Shown here one piece after another: positions 27,100 through 35,580 of a DNA stretch of 64,000 nucleotides (positions within the stretch are counted from its first letter, which is position 1; the number at the start of each line of letters is the position of its first letter). The DNA comes from Kribbella sp. NBC_01245 (GTDB taxonomy: Bacteria; Actinomycetota; Actinomycetes; Propionibacteriales; Kribbellaceae). The notes below the pieces were generated by a model. The model was not told the origin of the DNA. It made no database searches and saw only the letters and a program-made list of their open reading frames with translations. Location: contig NZ_CP108487.1 in the NCBI RefSeq assembly GCF_036226525.1, positions 2,046,001 to 2,110,000 of the forward strand. Reading direction: 5' to 3'. The position numbers were made by a program, and so were the translations under genes.

Positions 27100-27105
27100 T
27101 ACACT
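27100..27105 (+). promoter_or_regulatory. -10 element of the ABC transporter operon (leaderless type)
   Basis: TACACT is followed by exactly six bases (GCTTGC) and then the GTG start at 27112. There is no Shine-Dalgarno site in that interval. No good -35 hexamer is seen 16-18 bp upstream. Confidence 0.55.
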
Positions 27106-27111
27106 GCTTGC

Positions 27112-27834
27112 GTGCCAATCGCGGTAGAGATCCACGACCTCGTCGTCCGGTACGGCGAGAAGACCGCCGTCGACGGCCTGAGTCTTTCCGTCGCGACCGG
27201 CTCGATCACCTCTGTTCTAGGGCCGAACGGCGCTGGTAAGACCACCACGGTCGAGAGCTGCGAGGGCTTCCGCCGGCCGAATTCGGGCCAGGTCCGGGTG
27301 CTCGGACTGGACCCGATCGCGGACCACGACGCCCTGATGCCACGGATCGGCGTGATGCTCCAAGAGGGCGGCGCCTGGTCCGGCGTACGGGCTCTGGAGA
27401 TGCTCCGGTACGTCGCCGCGCTGCACTCGCACCCGCTGGACGTGAGCATGCTCACAGACCGGCTGGACCTCGGCAGCTGCGGCCGTACGCCGTACCGGAG
27501 GTTGTCCGGCGGCCAGAAGCAGCGCCTGTCGTTCGCCCTGGCCATCGTCGGCCGGCCCGAGATCGCGTTCCTGGACGAACCGACCACCGGGCTCGACCCG
27601 CACGGCCGCCGGGAGATCTGGCAGGTCATCCGCGAGCTTCGTGCCGATGGCGTGACGGTGGTCCTGACCACGCACGCGATGGACGAGGCCGAGCAGCTCT
27701 CGGACCAGATCCACGTACTTTCGGCCGGCCAGGTGATCGCCTCGGGTACGCCCGGCGAGCTGACCGACCACGGTGCCCGGTCCCTCGAGGACGTGTACCT
27801 CTCGCTGACGCACCCCGACCCTCGGAAGCTGTGA
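27112..27834 (+). CDS. ABC-2 exporter ATP-binding protein
   Basis: A 240-residue ATPase: Walker A GPNGAGKTT at about 37-45, signature RRLSGGQKQR at about 129-138, Walker B IAFLDEPTTGLD at about 151-162, and a switch His in LTTHAMDEAE. It pairs with the permease whose start overlaps its stop. Substrate unknown. The same two-gene exporter lies between sufR and ctaA in other actinobacteria, which hints at a link with heme or cytochrome oxidase biogenesis without proving it. The start is a GTG with a leaderless-type promoter. Confidence 0.92.
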   Translation: MPIAVEIHDLVVRYGEKTAVDGLSLSVATGSITSVLGPNGAGKTTTVESCEGFRRPNSGQVRVLGLDPIADHDALMPRIGVMLQEGGAWSGVRALEMLRYVAALHSHPLDVSMLTDRLDLGSCGRTPYRRLSGGQKQRLSFALAIVGRPEIAFLDEPTTGLDPHGRREIWQVIRELRADGVTVVLTTHAMDEAEQLSDQIHVLSAGQVIASGTPGELTDHGARSLEDVYLSLTHPDPRKL

Positions 27835-28637
27835 TGGCCATCTCTTCGCCCGACGTTCTGCCTCACGGGTTCGCGCCGATGCCGGGCGCCGCGCCCTGGC
27901 GCCAGAAGGTCCTCGCGCATTCGTGGATGGAGCTCCGCCTGTTGCTGCGGAACGGCGAGCAGCTGCTACTCGCTCTGGTCATCCCGTTGATCCTGCTGTT
28001 CCTCCTGGGCGGTACTGGTCTTGGGGATCGCCTACCGCTCGGCGACGGCCGCACGATCGATCTGGTCGTTCCGCGCGTACTGGCTCTTGCTGTGCTCTCT
28101 AGTTCGTTCACGTCGCTGGCGATCGCTACAGGTTTTGAACGTCGGTACGGCGTGATTAAGCGGCTCGGCGCCTCTCCCCTGTCGCGGATGGGTCTACTCG
28201 CGGGGAAGATCGGTGCCGTCCTTGCGGTCCAGGCCGTGCAGATCGCCGTACTGGCCGCTGCTGGTTTTGCTCTTGGCTGGAAGCCGGTTGGCGGCGTAGT
28301 AGCGGTTGTAGGCGTAGTGCTCATGGTGATGTGCGGTACGGCGGCCTTCGCGTCGTTGGGCCTACTGATGGCCGGGACCTTCCGTGCCGAGGCCACGTTG
28401 GCGGCGGCGAATCTGCTTTATCTGCTGCTGCTTGTCGGTGGTGCCGTCATGACGCCGGTCACCGAGTACCCCTCCTCGGTGCAGGTGTTTGTGAAGCTGC
28501 TGCCGAGTGCTGCGCTCTCTAGTGGGATGTCGGATGCCACTCTCGCTGGAGTCATCCCCTGGCCCGCTGCGTTGGCGCTCGTCCTGTGGTCGGCAGTGCT
28601 TGGTTATGTGGTTTCTCGCACCTTCAGGTGGGACTGA
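27834..28637 (+). CDS. ABC-2 type exporter permease
   Basis: About 267 residues with six predicted membrane helices after a cytoplasmic N-terminus of about 40 residues; hydrophobic blocks include LLLALVIPLILLFLLGG and VLAVQAVQIAVLAAAGFALG. It belongs to the ABC-2 permease family (ERRYGVIKRLGASPLSR coupling loop). The ATG shares one base with the ATPase stop (TGATG); a GTG one codon earlier is possible. It forms a heterotypic exporter with the preceding ATPase. Confidence 0.9.
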   Translation: MAISSPDVLPHGFAPMPGAAPWRQKVLAHSWMELRLLLRNGEQLLLALVIPLILLFLLGGTGLGDRLPLGDGRTIDLVVPRVLALAVLSSSFTSLAIATGFERRYGVIKRLGASPLSRMGLLAGKIGAVLAVQAVQIAVLAAAGFALGWKPVGGVVAVVGVVLMVMCGTAAFASLGLLMAGTFRAEATLAAANLLYLLLLVGGAVMTPVTEYPSSVQVFVKLLPSAALSSGMSDATLAGVIPWPAALALVLWSAVLGYVVSRTFRWD

Positions 28638-28662
28638 GGATCATGTCCGGTCATGCCTTCTC

Positions 28663-28668
28663 TAGACT
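28663..28668 (+). promoter_or_regulatory. -10 element of ctaA (leaderless type)
   Basis: TAGACT, then six bases (GCGGCC), then the ctaA GTG at 28675. It lies in the 37-bp gap after the permease gene, and no Shine-Dalgarno motif precedes the start. This gives ctaA its own promoter in addition to possible read-through. Confidence 0.5.
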
Positions 28669-28674
28669 GCGGCC

Positions 28675-29601
28675 GTGACCACGGAGACAACGGCTCGTGA
28701 GACGGAGCCTGTGACCGGCATTTGGAAGTACATCCCAGAGCCGAGCCTGGACGTGGTCCGCCGGTGGGGCTGGGCCTCGGTCATCGCCAATATCGGCATC
28801 GTCATCACCGGCGGCCTGGTCCGCCTGACCGGTTCGGGCCTCGGCTGCCCGACCTGGCCCCGCTGCACCGACGAGTCGTACGTCCCGCATGGCGAGCTCG
28901 GTATCCACGGCGCGATCGAGTTCGGCAACCGGATGCTCGGTTTCGTGGTCGCGGTGATCGCCATCGGGACGTGGCTCGCGGTCATGCGCTACCGCCCGCG
29001 CCGGACGGATCTGCGCCGCCTCGCGACGGCCGCGGCTCTCGGCGTACCGCTGCAAGCGCTCATCGGTGGCATCACCGTGCGGACTCAGTTGAACCCGTGG
29101 ACGGTGTCAGCGCATTTCCTGATCTCGATGGTGATGATCACGATCACGGTCGCGATGGTGCGCCGGTCGCGCACGAGTCCTTATCCGCACACGCCGCCGG
29201 TCGTCCGCGCGCTCGCGACGGTTTGCGTCGCGGCCGTCTGGACGACCGTCGTACTCGGCACCCTCGTCACCGGGAGCGGGCCGCACGCGGGTGATCCGGA
29301 TGCCGGGCGTACTGGGTTTGATGAGGAGATCATCAGCCAGCTCCACGCGGACGCCGTCTTCCTGCTGCTCGGCGTCTCGGTGGCGTTGGTGATCGCGACG
29401 CGTATCACCGCAACCTCGCGGACTTTGCGTCAGATGGCGGCCTGGCTGCTCGCGATGGAACTCATCCAGGGCACGGTCGGTTTCGTCCAGTACTTCACGG
29501 GTTTGCCGATCCTCGCGGTCATCCTGCACATGGCCTTCGCGGCAATCCTGATCGCACTGGTAACGGCCGTCTACGGCGAACGCGGCACCCCTGCTACCTG
29601 A
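28675..29601 (+). CDS. ctaA: Heme A synthase (COX15/CtaA)
   Basis: A 308-residue protein with eight predicted helices in two related halves. The first half has GGLVRLTGSGLGCPTWPRC with a Cys pair and the His ligand in LGIHGAIEFGNRMLGF. The second half carries SAHFLISMVMI and LHADAVFLLLGVS His residues. It converts heme O to heme A for the aa3-type oxidase. Heme O synthase ctaB lies about 23 kb to the right. The gene ends inside the first of three strong hairpins. Confidence 0.95.
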   Translation: MTTETTARETEPVTGIWKYIPEPSLDVVRRWGWASVIANIGIVITGGLVRLTGSGLGCPTWPRCTDESYVPHGELGIHGAIEFGNRMLGFVVAVIAIGTWLAVMRYRPRRTDLRRLATAAALGVPLQALIGGITVRTQLNPWTVSAHFLISMVMITITVAMVRRSRTSPYPHTPPVVRALATVCVAAVWTTVVLGTLVTGSGPHAGDPDAGRTGFDEEIISQLHADAVFLLLGVSVALVIATRITATSRTLRQMAAWLLAMELIQGTVGFVQYFTGLPILAVILHMAFAAILIALVTAVYGERGTPAT

Positions 29602-29686
29602 CGTTCGACGTCAGCTCGAGGCGAGATGACCCGGCGGAAGGGGTGAGGACCGTCCGCCGGGCCGTGACGGCACGGGCATGCCGTCA
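29598..29686. terminator. Cluster of three hairpins between convergent genes
   Basis: Three perfect stems lie in a row: 6 bp at 29598-29603/29609-29614 (5-base loop), 9 bp at 29630-29638/29653-29661 (14-base loop) and 8 bp at 29665-29672/29679-29686 (6-base loop). They separate ctaA from the convergent ScyD/ScyE-type gene. There is no U-tract, as is common in high-GC actinobacteria, so this is probably a bidirectional terminator region. Confidence 0.7.
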
Positions 29687-29699
29687 GCTCTCGGCTGGG

Positions 29700-30850
29700 T
29701 CAGCCCCGTGAGACCCGGGAGATCGCGCCTGGACCGAAGATCGGCCCACTCGTGTACACCTGTCCGAACTTGCTCACGGCAACTCCACCTGGCAACACCA
29801 GTTGGCCCGGTACCAGTTCGTGGCGGAAGCCACCGCGGTGGTGACGGCCTCGGAAGAGCTGGTACAGACTGCCGACCGGCGAACCACCCAGCTCCCACTG
29901 GAACCAGCTCACCTTGGCGAGTTGGACCACGAAGATGCGGTGGTGCGACCCGGCACCGAGGTCGACGATCGACGTGAACCCGTCGGCGTACCGCTGGCAC
30001 TTCCCCTTGTATGGGCTGGCCGGATCACACACCGCGCCGTACGAGTTCGGCTTGATCCGCCAGACCTGGGATTTGCCTGGCGTGGCAGGGAATCCCCGCA
30101 ACTCGCCGACGTAGTAATGACCGTCGGAACCGACCGTGACCGACGTCGCGACACCCTCTGACGGGATGAGCGTCCCGGCCGGCGGAAGCGGACTGCCATC
30201 CGGACCGTTCGGCGGCAACCCCGCCGGCACCGGTACGACGCGGGGCTTGATCCGCGCCACCGTCTTCGTATAACCACTCGGCCAAACCCGCAGCAGGTCG
30301 TTGCCCGCGGCATCCGCCACCAGCACAGACCCGTCGCGCAGCGCGGCCAAACCGTACGGGTTGGACTCCTCGACCACGCCCTCGATGTTGTACGGATCCG
30401 GATCGCCCTGCTGGTATTTCGCGATGTCCTTGATCTTCACCGGCGATTTGCCCGGACGGATCCGGTACAGCGTGGCAGCACCCGTCCCCGGCGGCCCGCC
30501 CACAGTCAGCGCGAACGTCACACCGTGCACGTTCGTGTCAACGGCCGGCGCGACAAACTGGCCGGAACCTGGCCGAGTTTGCGAATCCCCTTGTTGTTGC
30601 CACCAGCAACCGCCTGGTAGATCGACCCGTCGGCCACGCCGTAGATCACCTTGCCACCCGAAGGCGAAACCGCCAGCCCCCGCGGCCCTTCGATCCCGGT
30701 CACCACGGGTTTGAGCACTCCCCCGCCACCGCCGGTCGCCTTTGCTCCGCTAGCGCCGACGGCCGGAGCGGTCCCGAGTAGAACCCCCACGACCGCGATC
30801 GCTACCGAGGCGGCAATCAGCCGCGCACTCCGTGTTCGTCGTACCCCCAT
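29700..30850 (-). pseudogene. ScyD/ScyE-family secreted beta-propeller protein, single-base frameshift
   Basis: Two reading frames together make one protein. The N-terminal part (30850 to about 30560) has a Sec signal peptide and GIEGPRGLAVSPSGGKVIYGVADG. The C-terminal part (from about 30560 to 29700) continues with VAPAVDTNVHGVTFALT, NPYGLAALRDGSVLVADAAG and other propeller blades of ScyD/ScyE proteins. The span of 1151 bp is one base short of 384 codons, so a single deletion near 30560, in a GGCC context, separates the frames. The C-terminal frame has no obvious own start. It may be a genuine mutation or a sequencing error. Confidence 0.85.
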
Positions 30851-31233
30851 CGCATTACCCCCTATTGCCTAGCGCCCCGAAGCGAGCGCCTCCCGCGCCC
30901 GCGACCACCCATGCCACACCCACTCTCGCCTCCCGTCAACGGCACGACTCCCCGTCGCGACCATCCCACCCGCGGTAGCCGTTTCCCTTGCCCCATAAGG
31001 CAAACCCCCACCATCAGTAGCTCGGCGCCGCACCCTGCTCACCTTCGGCAGGCGTCGCCCCTTGCCCGGAATCGGGTGAGAGAAACGCCAGGGAGCGGGG
31101 GGTCGTTGCTCGCCTGGCGTCTCTCTCGGCCGGCAGGGCGCTGACTCGAGGTCAACTACCCCGTACCTGCCGACCGGCGGGAGGCCCGTTGGGGGAGGCC
31201 GCCGAAGCCCCTCGCCTATTGGTAGTGAGTCCG
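30851..31233. other. Intergenic region without a supported gene
   Basis: These 383 bp lie between the start of the ScyD/ScyE-type gene and the stop of the sigma factor gene, both on the minus strand. They should hold the promoter of the first gene and the transcription end of the second. A frame of 77 codons on the plus strand has no ribosome site and an improbable composition. A strong hairpin is at 31078-31127. Confidence 0.6.
31078..31127. terminator. Long hairpin downstream of the sigma factor gene
   Basis: The arms at 31078-31092 and 31113-31127 pair over 15 bp with one mismatch and a 20-base loop. The hairpin lies 107 bp after the sigma factor stop in the direction of transcription. 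No T-tract follows on either side, so it would be an intrinsic terminator of the high-GC type or a processing signal. Confidence 0.55.
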
Positions 31234-32970
31234 TTACCGGTCAACCGTGACGGCGTTTTTTGAGTCGGCGTGAGCCACGAAGGGCACGCTGTCGAGCCGC
31301 ACGCCGTCCTTGATGCCGATTACACTGCCCGATACCTCGACGGGCCCGGATCGATCGGCCTTGAACGTCAACTTCAGAGACGTCGGCGCCGCCGAACCGA
31401 TCTCGGTGCGACAGACTCCGCCCACGCACTGCCAGTCGGACGACGGATGCGAACGGGCACCCAATGGTAAATGCACGACGATCGAGGCCCCGCTGAGCTC
31501 ATCGGCAAGGCGTAGCCGCAGCGTCAGGTCGAACACGGGTGACTTGCCACGCTGAGCCAGCGATGCGGACCCGACTTCCACCGCGTCGGCCGGAGCCGGC
31601 GTCGGCACGGTGACCTCCGTGCTGATCTCCGGCTTCTTCACGCCTGGCGTAACGACGCGATCCTCCGCCTGAGTATCCGGATCGGAAGTCTCGGTCGGTT
31701 TCGGCCGCGGGACAACGACGTGTGAGTCGTTGTCAGTGTCAACCTTCGTTTTGGCCGCCTGCTCAGTCGGACGCTTGACATTCGTCGAAGGTTTCACCGG
31801 CTCCGGCGTAGGTTTCGAAGGCCGGACGACGACCCCCGAGGGTCTGTCCGTGGCCGCCTTGGTCTGGACCACCACCGGCTTAGCCTGCTCCTTGGCCTCT
31901 GTCGACGGTGTCACCGATCCGGGCTTCGGCTTCGATGCCGGCGGTGCCGACACGACTGTGCGCGGAGCACTCAGGTCCGGGAGGACGGCCGCTTGCGCAT
32001 CTCCGCCCGGCCCCAGCCCGATGAGCGCCAGGGACACCGCCGTGAATCCCATCGCGCCGGCGCTGACCGCCGCCTTGACACCGGCCATGCCCTTCACCGT
32101 GCCGACAATGCCGCGCGCCCCGTCGACGGCCGCCAGGTGGCTCGGCGCACCGCTGGAGCCCGCCGCAGCGGCCGCGGGTACGAGCTTCGTCGTCGCCCAG
32201 CCGGTCGCCAAGAGCACCGGCAGGATGAGTGCCGCGATGCTGGAGTTGACCTCGCGGATGTCGCGATGCGCCCGGTCGCATCGGGGGCACGTCGGCAGAT
32301 GCGTCTCGATCCGGCCCTGGCTGCGCTTGGAGGCGTTCTGGCGCACATACGAAGCGAGGCCGTCGATGACCGAGCGGCATTCGCGATCCTGAACGTGGTC
32401 GAGATGCTCACGCAGATAGGCCTGTCGCAGGCCCTCCCGGGCGCGGACGGCCAGCGCCGAGACCCCGTTCGCGGAAAGTCCGAGGTCCGCGCCGATCTCC
32501 GCCGCTCCGCGCCGCTCGACATCGAGCTGCCACAACACCAACTGCCAGCGATCCGGCAATGAACGAAAGGCGTTGGCGGCGATCGACCGCTCGAAGTTGG
32601 CCTCGACGACGTCGTTGAACTGAACCGGCTGGTCCAGCGTGTACTCGTCGTCGGTCACGACCAGGCGCTTGTCGCGTTTGGACCTCCGGACGTGCAGGTT
32701 CCTGATCGTCGTGAACAGGTAGGCGCGAAACGCCGTCGACGGCCCGGCATTGCGCCGAAGCAGGTCGAACACCTGCACGAACGACTCGGCGACCAAGTCG
32801 TCCGGGTCCACGCGCGGCGTGAGCCTCGATGCGTAGGCACGCGCCGCGCGACTGTGCCGCCGGTAGAGCTCGGCGTAACACGCCGCATCCCCGTCCCGAA
32901 CGCGCCCGATCAGGTCACTGTCCGTCGGCGCGTCGTCACTGTCTACTGAAATCAAATTCCCCGTGTGCAC
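31234..32970 (-). CDS. ECF-like sigma factor fused to a zinc-binding, membrane and extracytoplasmic tail
   Basis: About 578 residues. Sigma region 2 is near 28-100 (CYAELYRRHSRAARAYASRL, FRAYLFTTIRNLHVRR) and region 4 near 133-190 (FRSLPDRWQLVLWQLD, LGLSANGVSALAVRAREGL). A zinc-type H-x3-C-x2-C motif (HLPTCPRC) is at 224-231, as in anti-sigma factors. Two hydrophobic segments near 245-264 and 315-335 follow, then a Pro/Lys/Thr-rich linker and a beta-rich C-terminal domain of about 110 residues with two cysteines. The GTG at 32970 has GGGGAAG upstream. It is transcribed divergently from the Wzz-like gene, so it may control the polysaccharide locus. Confidence 0.85.
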   Translation of the reverse strand: MHTGNLISVDSDDAPTDSDLIGRVRDGDAACYAELYRRHSRAARAYASRLTPRVDPDDLVAESFVQVFDLLRRNAGPSTAFRAYLFTTIRNLHVRRSKRDKRLVVTDDEYTLDQPVQFNDVVEANFERSIAANAFRSLPDRWQLVLWQLDVERRGAAEIGADLGLSANGVSALAVRAREGLRQAYLREHLDHVQDRECRSVIDGLASYVRQNASKRSQGRIETHLPTCPRCDRAHRDIREVNSSIAALILPVLLATGWATTKLVPAAAAAGSSGAPSHLAAVDGARGIVGTVKGMAGVKAAVSAGAMGFTAVSLALIGLGPGGDAQAAVLPDLSAPRTVVSAPPASKPKPGSVTPSTEAKEQAKPVVVQTKAATDRPSGVVVRPSKPTPEPVKPSTNVKRPTEQAAKTKVDTDNDSHVVVPRPKPTETSDPDTQAEDRVVTPGVKKPEISTEVTVPTPAPADAVEVGSASLAQRGKSPVFDLTLRLRLADELSGASIVVHLPLGARSHPSSDWQCVGGVCRTEIGSAAPTSLKLTFKADRSGPVEVSGSVIGIKDGVRLDSVPFVAHADSKNAVTVDR

Positions 32971-33210
32971 TGCTTCCCCATTCCCCGTGGGTCCCCTCGC
33001 TGCAGCATGCAGCCGAAGCAGAATGCCACAGAGATATTGAACGTTCCAAACATCAAACAACTTTCACCTTTCGGAATCCGCGTCACACCGCGCGCACTCA
33101 GGTCTCAAACCCTCTGTGCGCCCCGGCCAGCTCGGCCGCGTGTGAGTCGAGACCAGCCGGCCGGCGTACGAGTCCAGTCGCTGTGGATGTCCGAGGGAGA
33201 TGTACGCCGT

Positions 33211-34668
33211 ATGGCTAGTGCCAGTTCGACCGTCAGATTGGTCGACGTTGCTCGAATCACGTGTCGGCAGTGGATCCTTGTGATCTCTGTCATAGCCGTT
33301 GCGGTGGTAGTGGCAATCGGACTTTGGTCGCTGCGCGGACAGTCCTACACCGCGACTTCGACGGTGACCGTTGCGCCGATCACTGCGAACCACTTCGGGT
33401 CGGTCCCGGCCGCGGATCAGGTCAACATGGCGACCGAGCAGCAGATCGCGTCATCGATGCCCGTGCTCACCCGGGCGGCCACCGCCTTGACCAAGGCGGC
33501 CGGGCAAGACGTCCAGCCGGCGGAGCTGGCCGACACCGTGACGGTCATCTCGCCGAAAGACTCGTTGGCACTAATCATCACCGCGACCGCGACCGACGGC
33601 GACCTCGCCCGTCGACGAGCCGACGCCGTCGGCGACTCATATCTGACGCAGCGACGCAGCGATGCCGAGACCGACGTCAAAGCAGTCCTGAAGACCGTCG
33701 ACAGCCGAATCGCCGCTGTCACTGCGGCCCTGCGCAAGATCCCCGTCGATCGCCCCGACGCCTCGGCGGCTCGCGCGCAACTCGTTGATCTGCAGGCACA
33801 GCGCGACGCGCTGGCCTCGGCCGCGGTAGTCCCGGGACGCGTTGCGAGCCCGGCCCACACGCCTACGACCCAGGCGGCGTTCGGCCCTGCCATCTTCGCG
33901 GTCGGTGGTCTGGTGCTCGGACTGTTCGTCGCAGTACCGCTGGCACTCATGGCCGAACGACTCCGGCGAAAGGTGGGCTCACGTGCCAGGCTCACCGAGC
34001 TGCTCGACGGGGCCTGGGTGGCGGGAGACGGCAAGGGTGCCGCTGCGGCCGCCATCGAACAAGCAGTCCACCAGCCCGCGCTGCTGAGATCCGGAGGCCG
34101 GACCAGTCCGGTCGTCGCCGCCGTGCTGGATGTCACTGGGCGAAATCTGGCTGCCGCGCTGACCGAAGCGGCCGGCTCCGAGGGCTGGGAGGCGAAGCTC
34201 GTCGATGCTCCCAGCCTGCAGATCGCCGAGGTCTACAACGGACGTTTCGCAGGCCTCGGCGTACTGACACCGAAGCCCGACGTCCTGACAACGAAGGCTG
34301 CGGACAAGAACGGCTCGAAGCCTCCGGTCCTGCTGGTCGTCGACCTGACCGACGGTCCCACGCACACCCGCAGCGCGGCGATCGCCGCCAGGGCCTCCAT
34401 GGTCCTGGTCGCCGCTACCCGAACGAGTTCCGCCCGGGAACTCAGCGCATTCGCCGCTCGGCTGGGAGACGCCACACGCCACGTCGACGGCGCCCTGCTG
34501 GTGCCGCCCACGGATCCGGCCACGACTCCGGTCAGCGCTTCGGTCGGCGCTTCGGCCACGACTCCGATCGGCGCTTCGTTCGGCCCATCGACCACCAGGC
34601 CGGGTCGCCGGCGGCTGGGCAACCATGCCCGCCCGCGGCAGGCCGATCCCGAGAGAGGTGACCTCTAA
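33211..34668 (+). CDS. Wzz/YveK-like chain-length regulator with degenerate kinase-like domain
   Basis: About 485 residues. A transmembrane helix near 21-41 (ILVISVIAVAVVVAIGLWSL) and another near 228-250 (IFAVGGLVLGLFVAVPLAL) flank a coiled extracytoplasmic region, the polysaccharide co-polymerase layout. The C-terminal half (TSPVVAAVLDVTGRNLAAAL) looks like the BY-kinase fold but lacks Walker A lysine and the tyrosine cluster, so it is probably not an active kinase. The start could be the ATG at 33211 or that at 33187. It overlaps the next gene by one base (TAATG). Confidence 0.78.
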   Translation: MASASSTVRLVDVARITCRQWILVISVIAVAVVVAIGLWSLRGQSYTATSTVTVAPITANHFGSVPAADQVNMATEQQIASSMPVLTRAATALTKAAGQDVQPAELADTVTVISPKDSLALIITATATDGDLARRRADAVGDSYLTQRRSDAETDVKAVLKTVDSRIAAVTAALRKIPVDRPDASAARAQLVDLQAQRDALASAAVVPGRVASPAHTPTTQAAFGPAIFAVGGLVLGLFVAVPLALMAERLRRKVGSRARLTELLDGAWVAGDGKGAAAAAIEQAVHQPALLRSGGRTSPVVAAVLDVTGRNLAAALTEAAGSEGWEAKLVDAPSLQIAEVYNGRFAGLGVLTPKPDVLTTKAADKNGSKPPVLLVVDLTDGPTHTRSAAIAARASMVLVAATRTSSARELSAFAARLGDATRHVDGALLVPPTDPATTPVSASVGASATTPIGASFGPSTTRPGRRRLGNHARPRQADPERGDL

Positions 34669-35579
34669 TGGCCCACTGGCCGTCCGTGACCGCCGTTGTC
34701 CCAACCCACCAACGACCGCAGATGCTGCGAGCTGCCATCCGTTCGATCCTCGGACAGGACTACCCGGGCCGCCTCGACGTACTGGTCGTTCACGACAAGG
34801 AAGCGATCGACGACGAGCTGGGTGCGGAGTTCGGCGACCGGGTGAAGGCGATCGCGAACACCCGTACGCCCGGGCTGTGCGGGGCGCGGAACACCGGGAT
34901 CCTGGCCTCGGCCGGCGAACTCATCGCGTTCTGCGACGATGACGACAGCTGGCTGCCGAGCAAGCTCACGCGGCAGGTCGAACGGCTACGCCTCGCCCCC
35001 GAATCCGTGCTCGCCAGCACCGCGATGACCGTCAACTTCCTCGGCGTCGCGAGCGATCGGCTCGCCGGACGGGACACGATCAGCCACCAAGACCTGCTGG
35101 TGTCGCGGATGGCGATGTTGCACTCGTCGTCCTTCCTCGTTCGACGCGAGTGGATGGTCGGCGGGCAGCTGTTGAATGAGGACCTGCCCGGCAGCATGGG
35201 CGAGGACTGGGACATCCTGCTCCGAGCGTCCCGCCAGGCTCCGGTCGCCCATGTCGACGAGCCGCTGGTTCGCATCCACTGGGGATCCACCTCGTTCTTC
35301 GCCCGGGACTGGCGCACGCGGCTGACCGCCAACACCTGGTTCCTCAAGAGCTACCCGGAGCTGCGGGAGAGCCGCCGCGGAACTGCGCGGCTCCAGGGCC
35401 AGAACGCCTTCTTCGCGGCGGCAAATGGGGACAGACGCGCCGCGCTCACCTGGATCGCGCGCACCGTGCGGTCGCGAGCCGTCGAGCCACGCGCCTGGCT
35501 TGCCGTCCCCGTTCTGGTGGCGCCGCGTCTCGGCAACTCGGTGATGGGCGCCCTGCACCGCCGCGGACGGGGGATCTGA
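34668..35579 (+). CDS. Family 2 glycosyltransferase
   Basis: A 303-residue GT-A enzyme. The N-terminal SVTAVVPTHQRPQMLRAAI, the nucleotide-sugar region and the metal-binding acidic motif AFCDDDDSWLPSKL (about 83-96) are typical of GT2. A later GEDWDILLRAS supplies the usual ED motif. It probably adds a sugar to the undecaprenyl-linked repeat unit at the cytoplasmic membrane. It is coupled to the preceding Wzz-like gene by TAATG and followed one base later by the PssD/PssE fusion. Confidence 0.92.
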   Translation: MAHWPSVTAVVPTHQRPQMLRAAIRSILGQDYPGRLDVLVVHDKEAIDDELGAEFGDRVKAIANTRTPGLCGARNTGILASAGELIAFCDDDDSWLPSKLTRQVERLRLAPESVLASTAMTVNFLGVASDRLAGRDTISHQDLLVSRMAMLHSSSFLVRREWMVGGQLLNEDLPGSMGEDWDILLRASRQAPVAHVDEPLVRIHWGSTSFFARDWRTRLTANTWFLKSYPELRESRRGTARLQGQNAFFAAANGDRRAALTWIARTVRSRAVEPRAWLAVPVLVAPRLGNSVMGALHRRGRGI

Positions 35580-35580
35580 C

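Noticed and set aside
30911..31144. 77-codon small gene on the plus strand
   Set aside because: Pro/Arg/Ser-rich, no ribosome site and overlaps the hairpin; considered non-coding.
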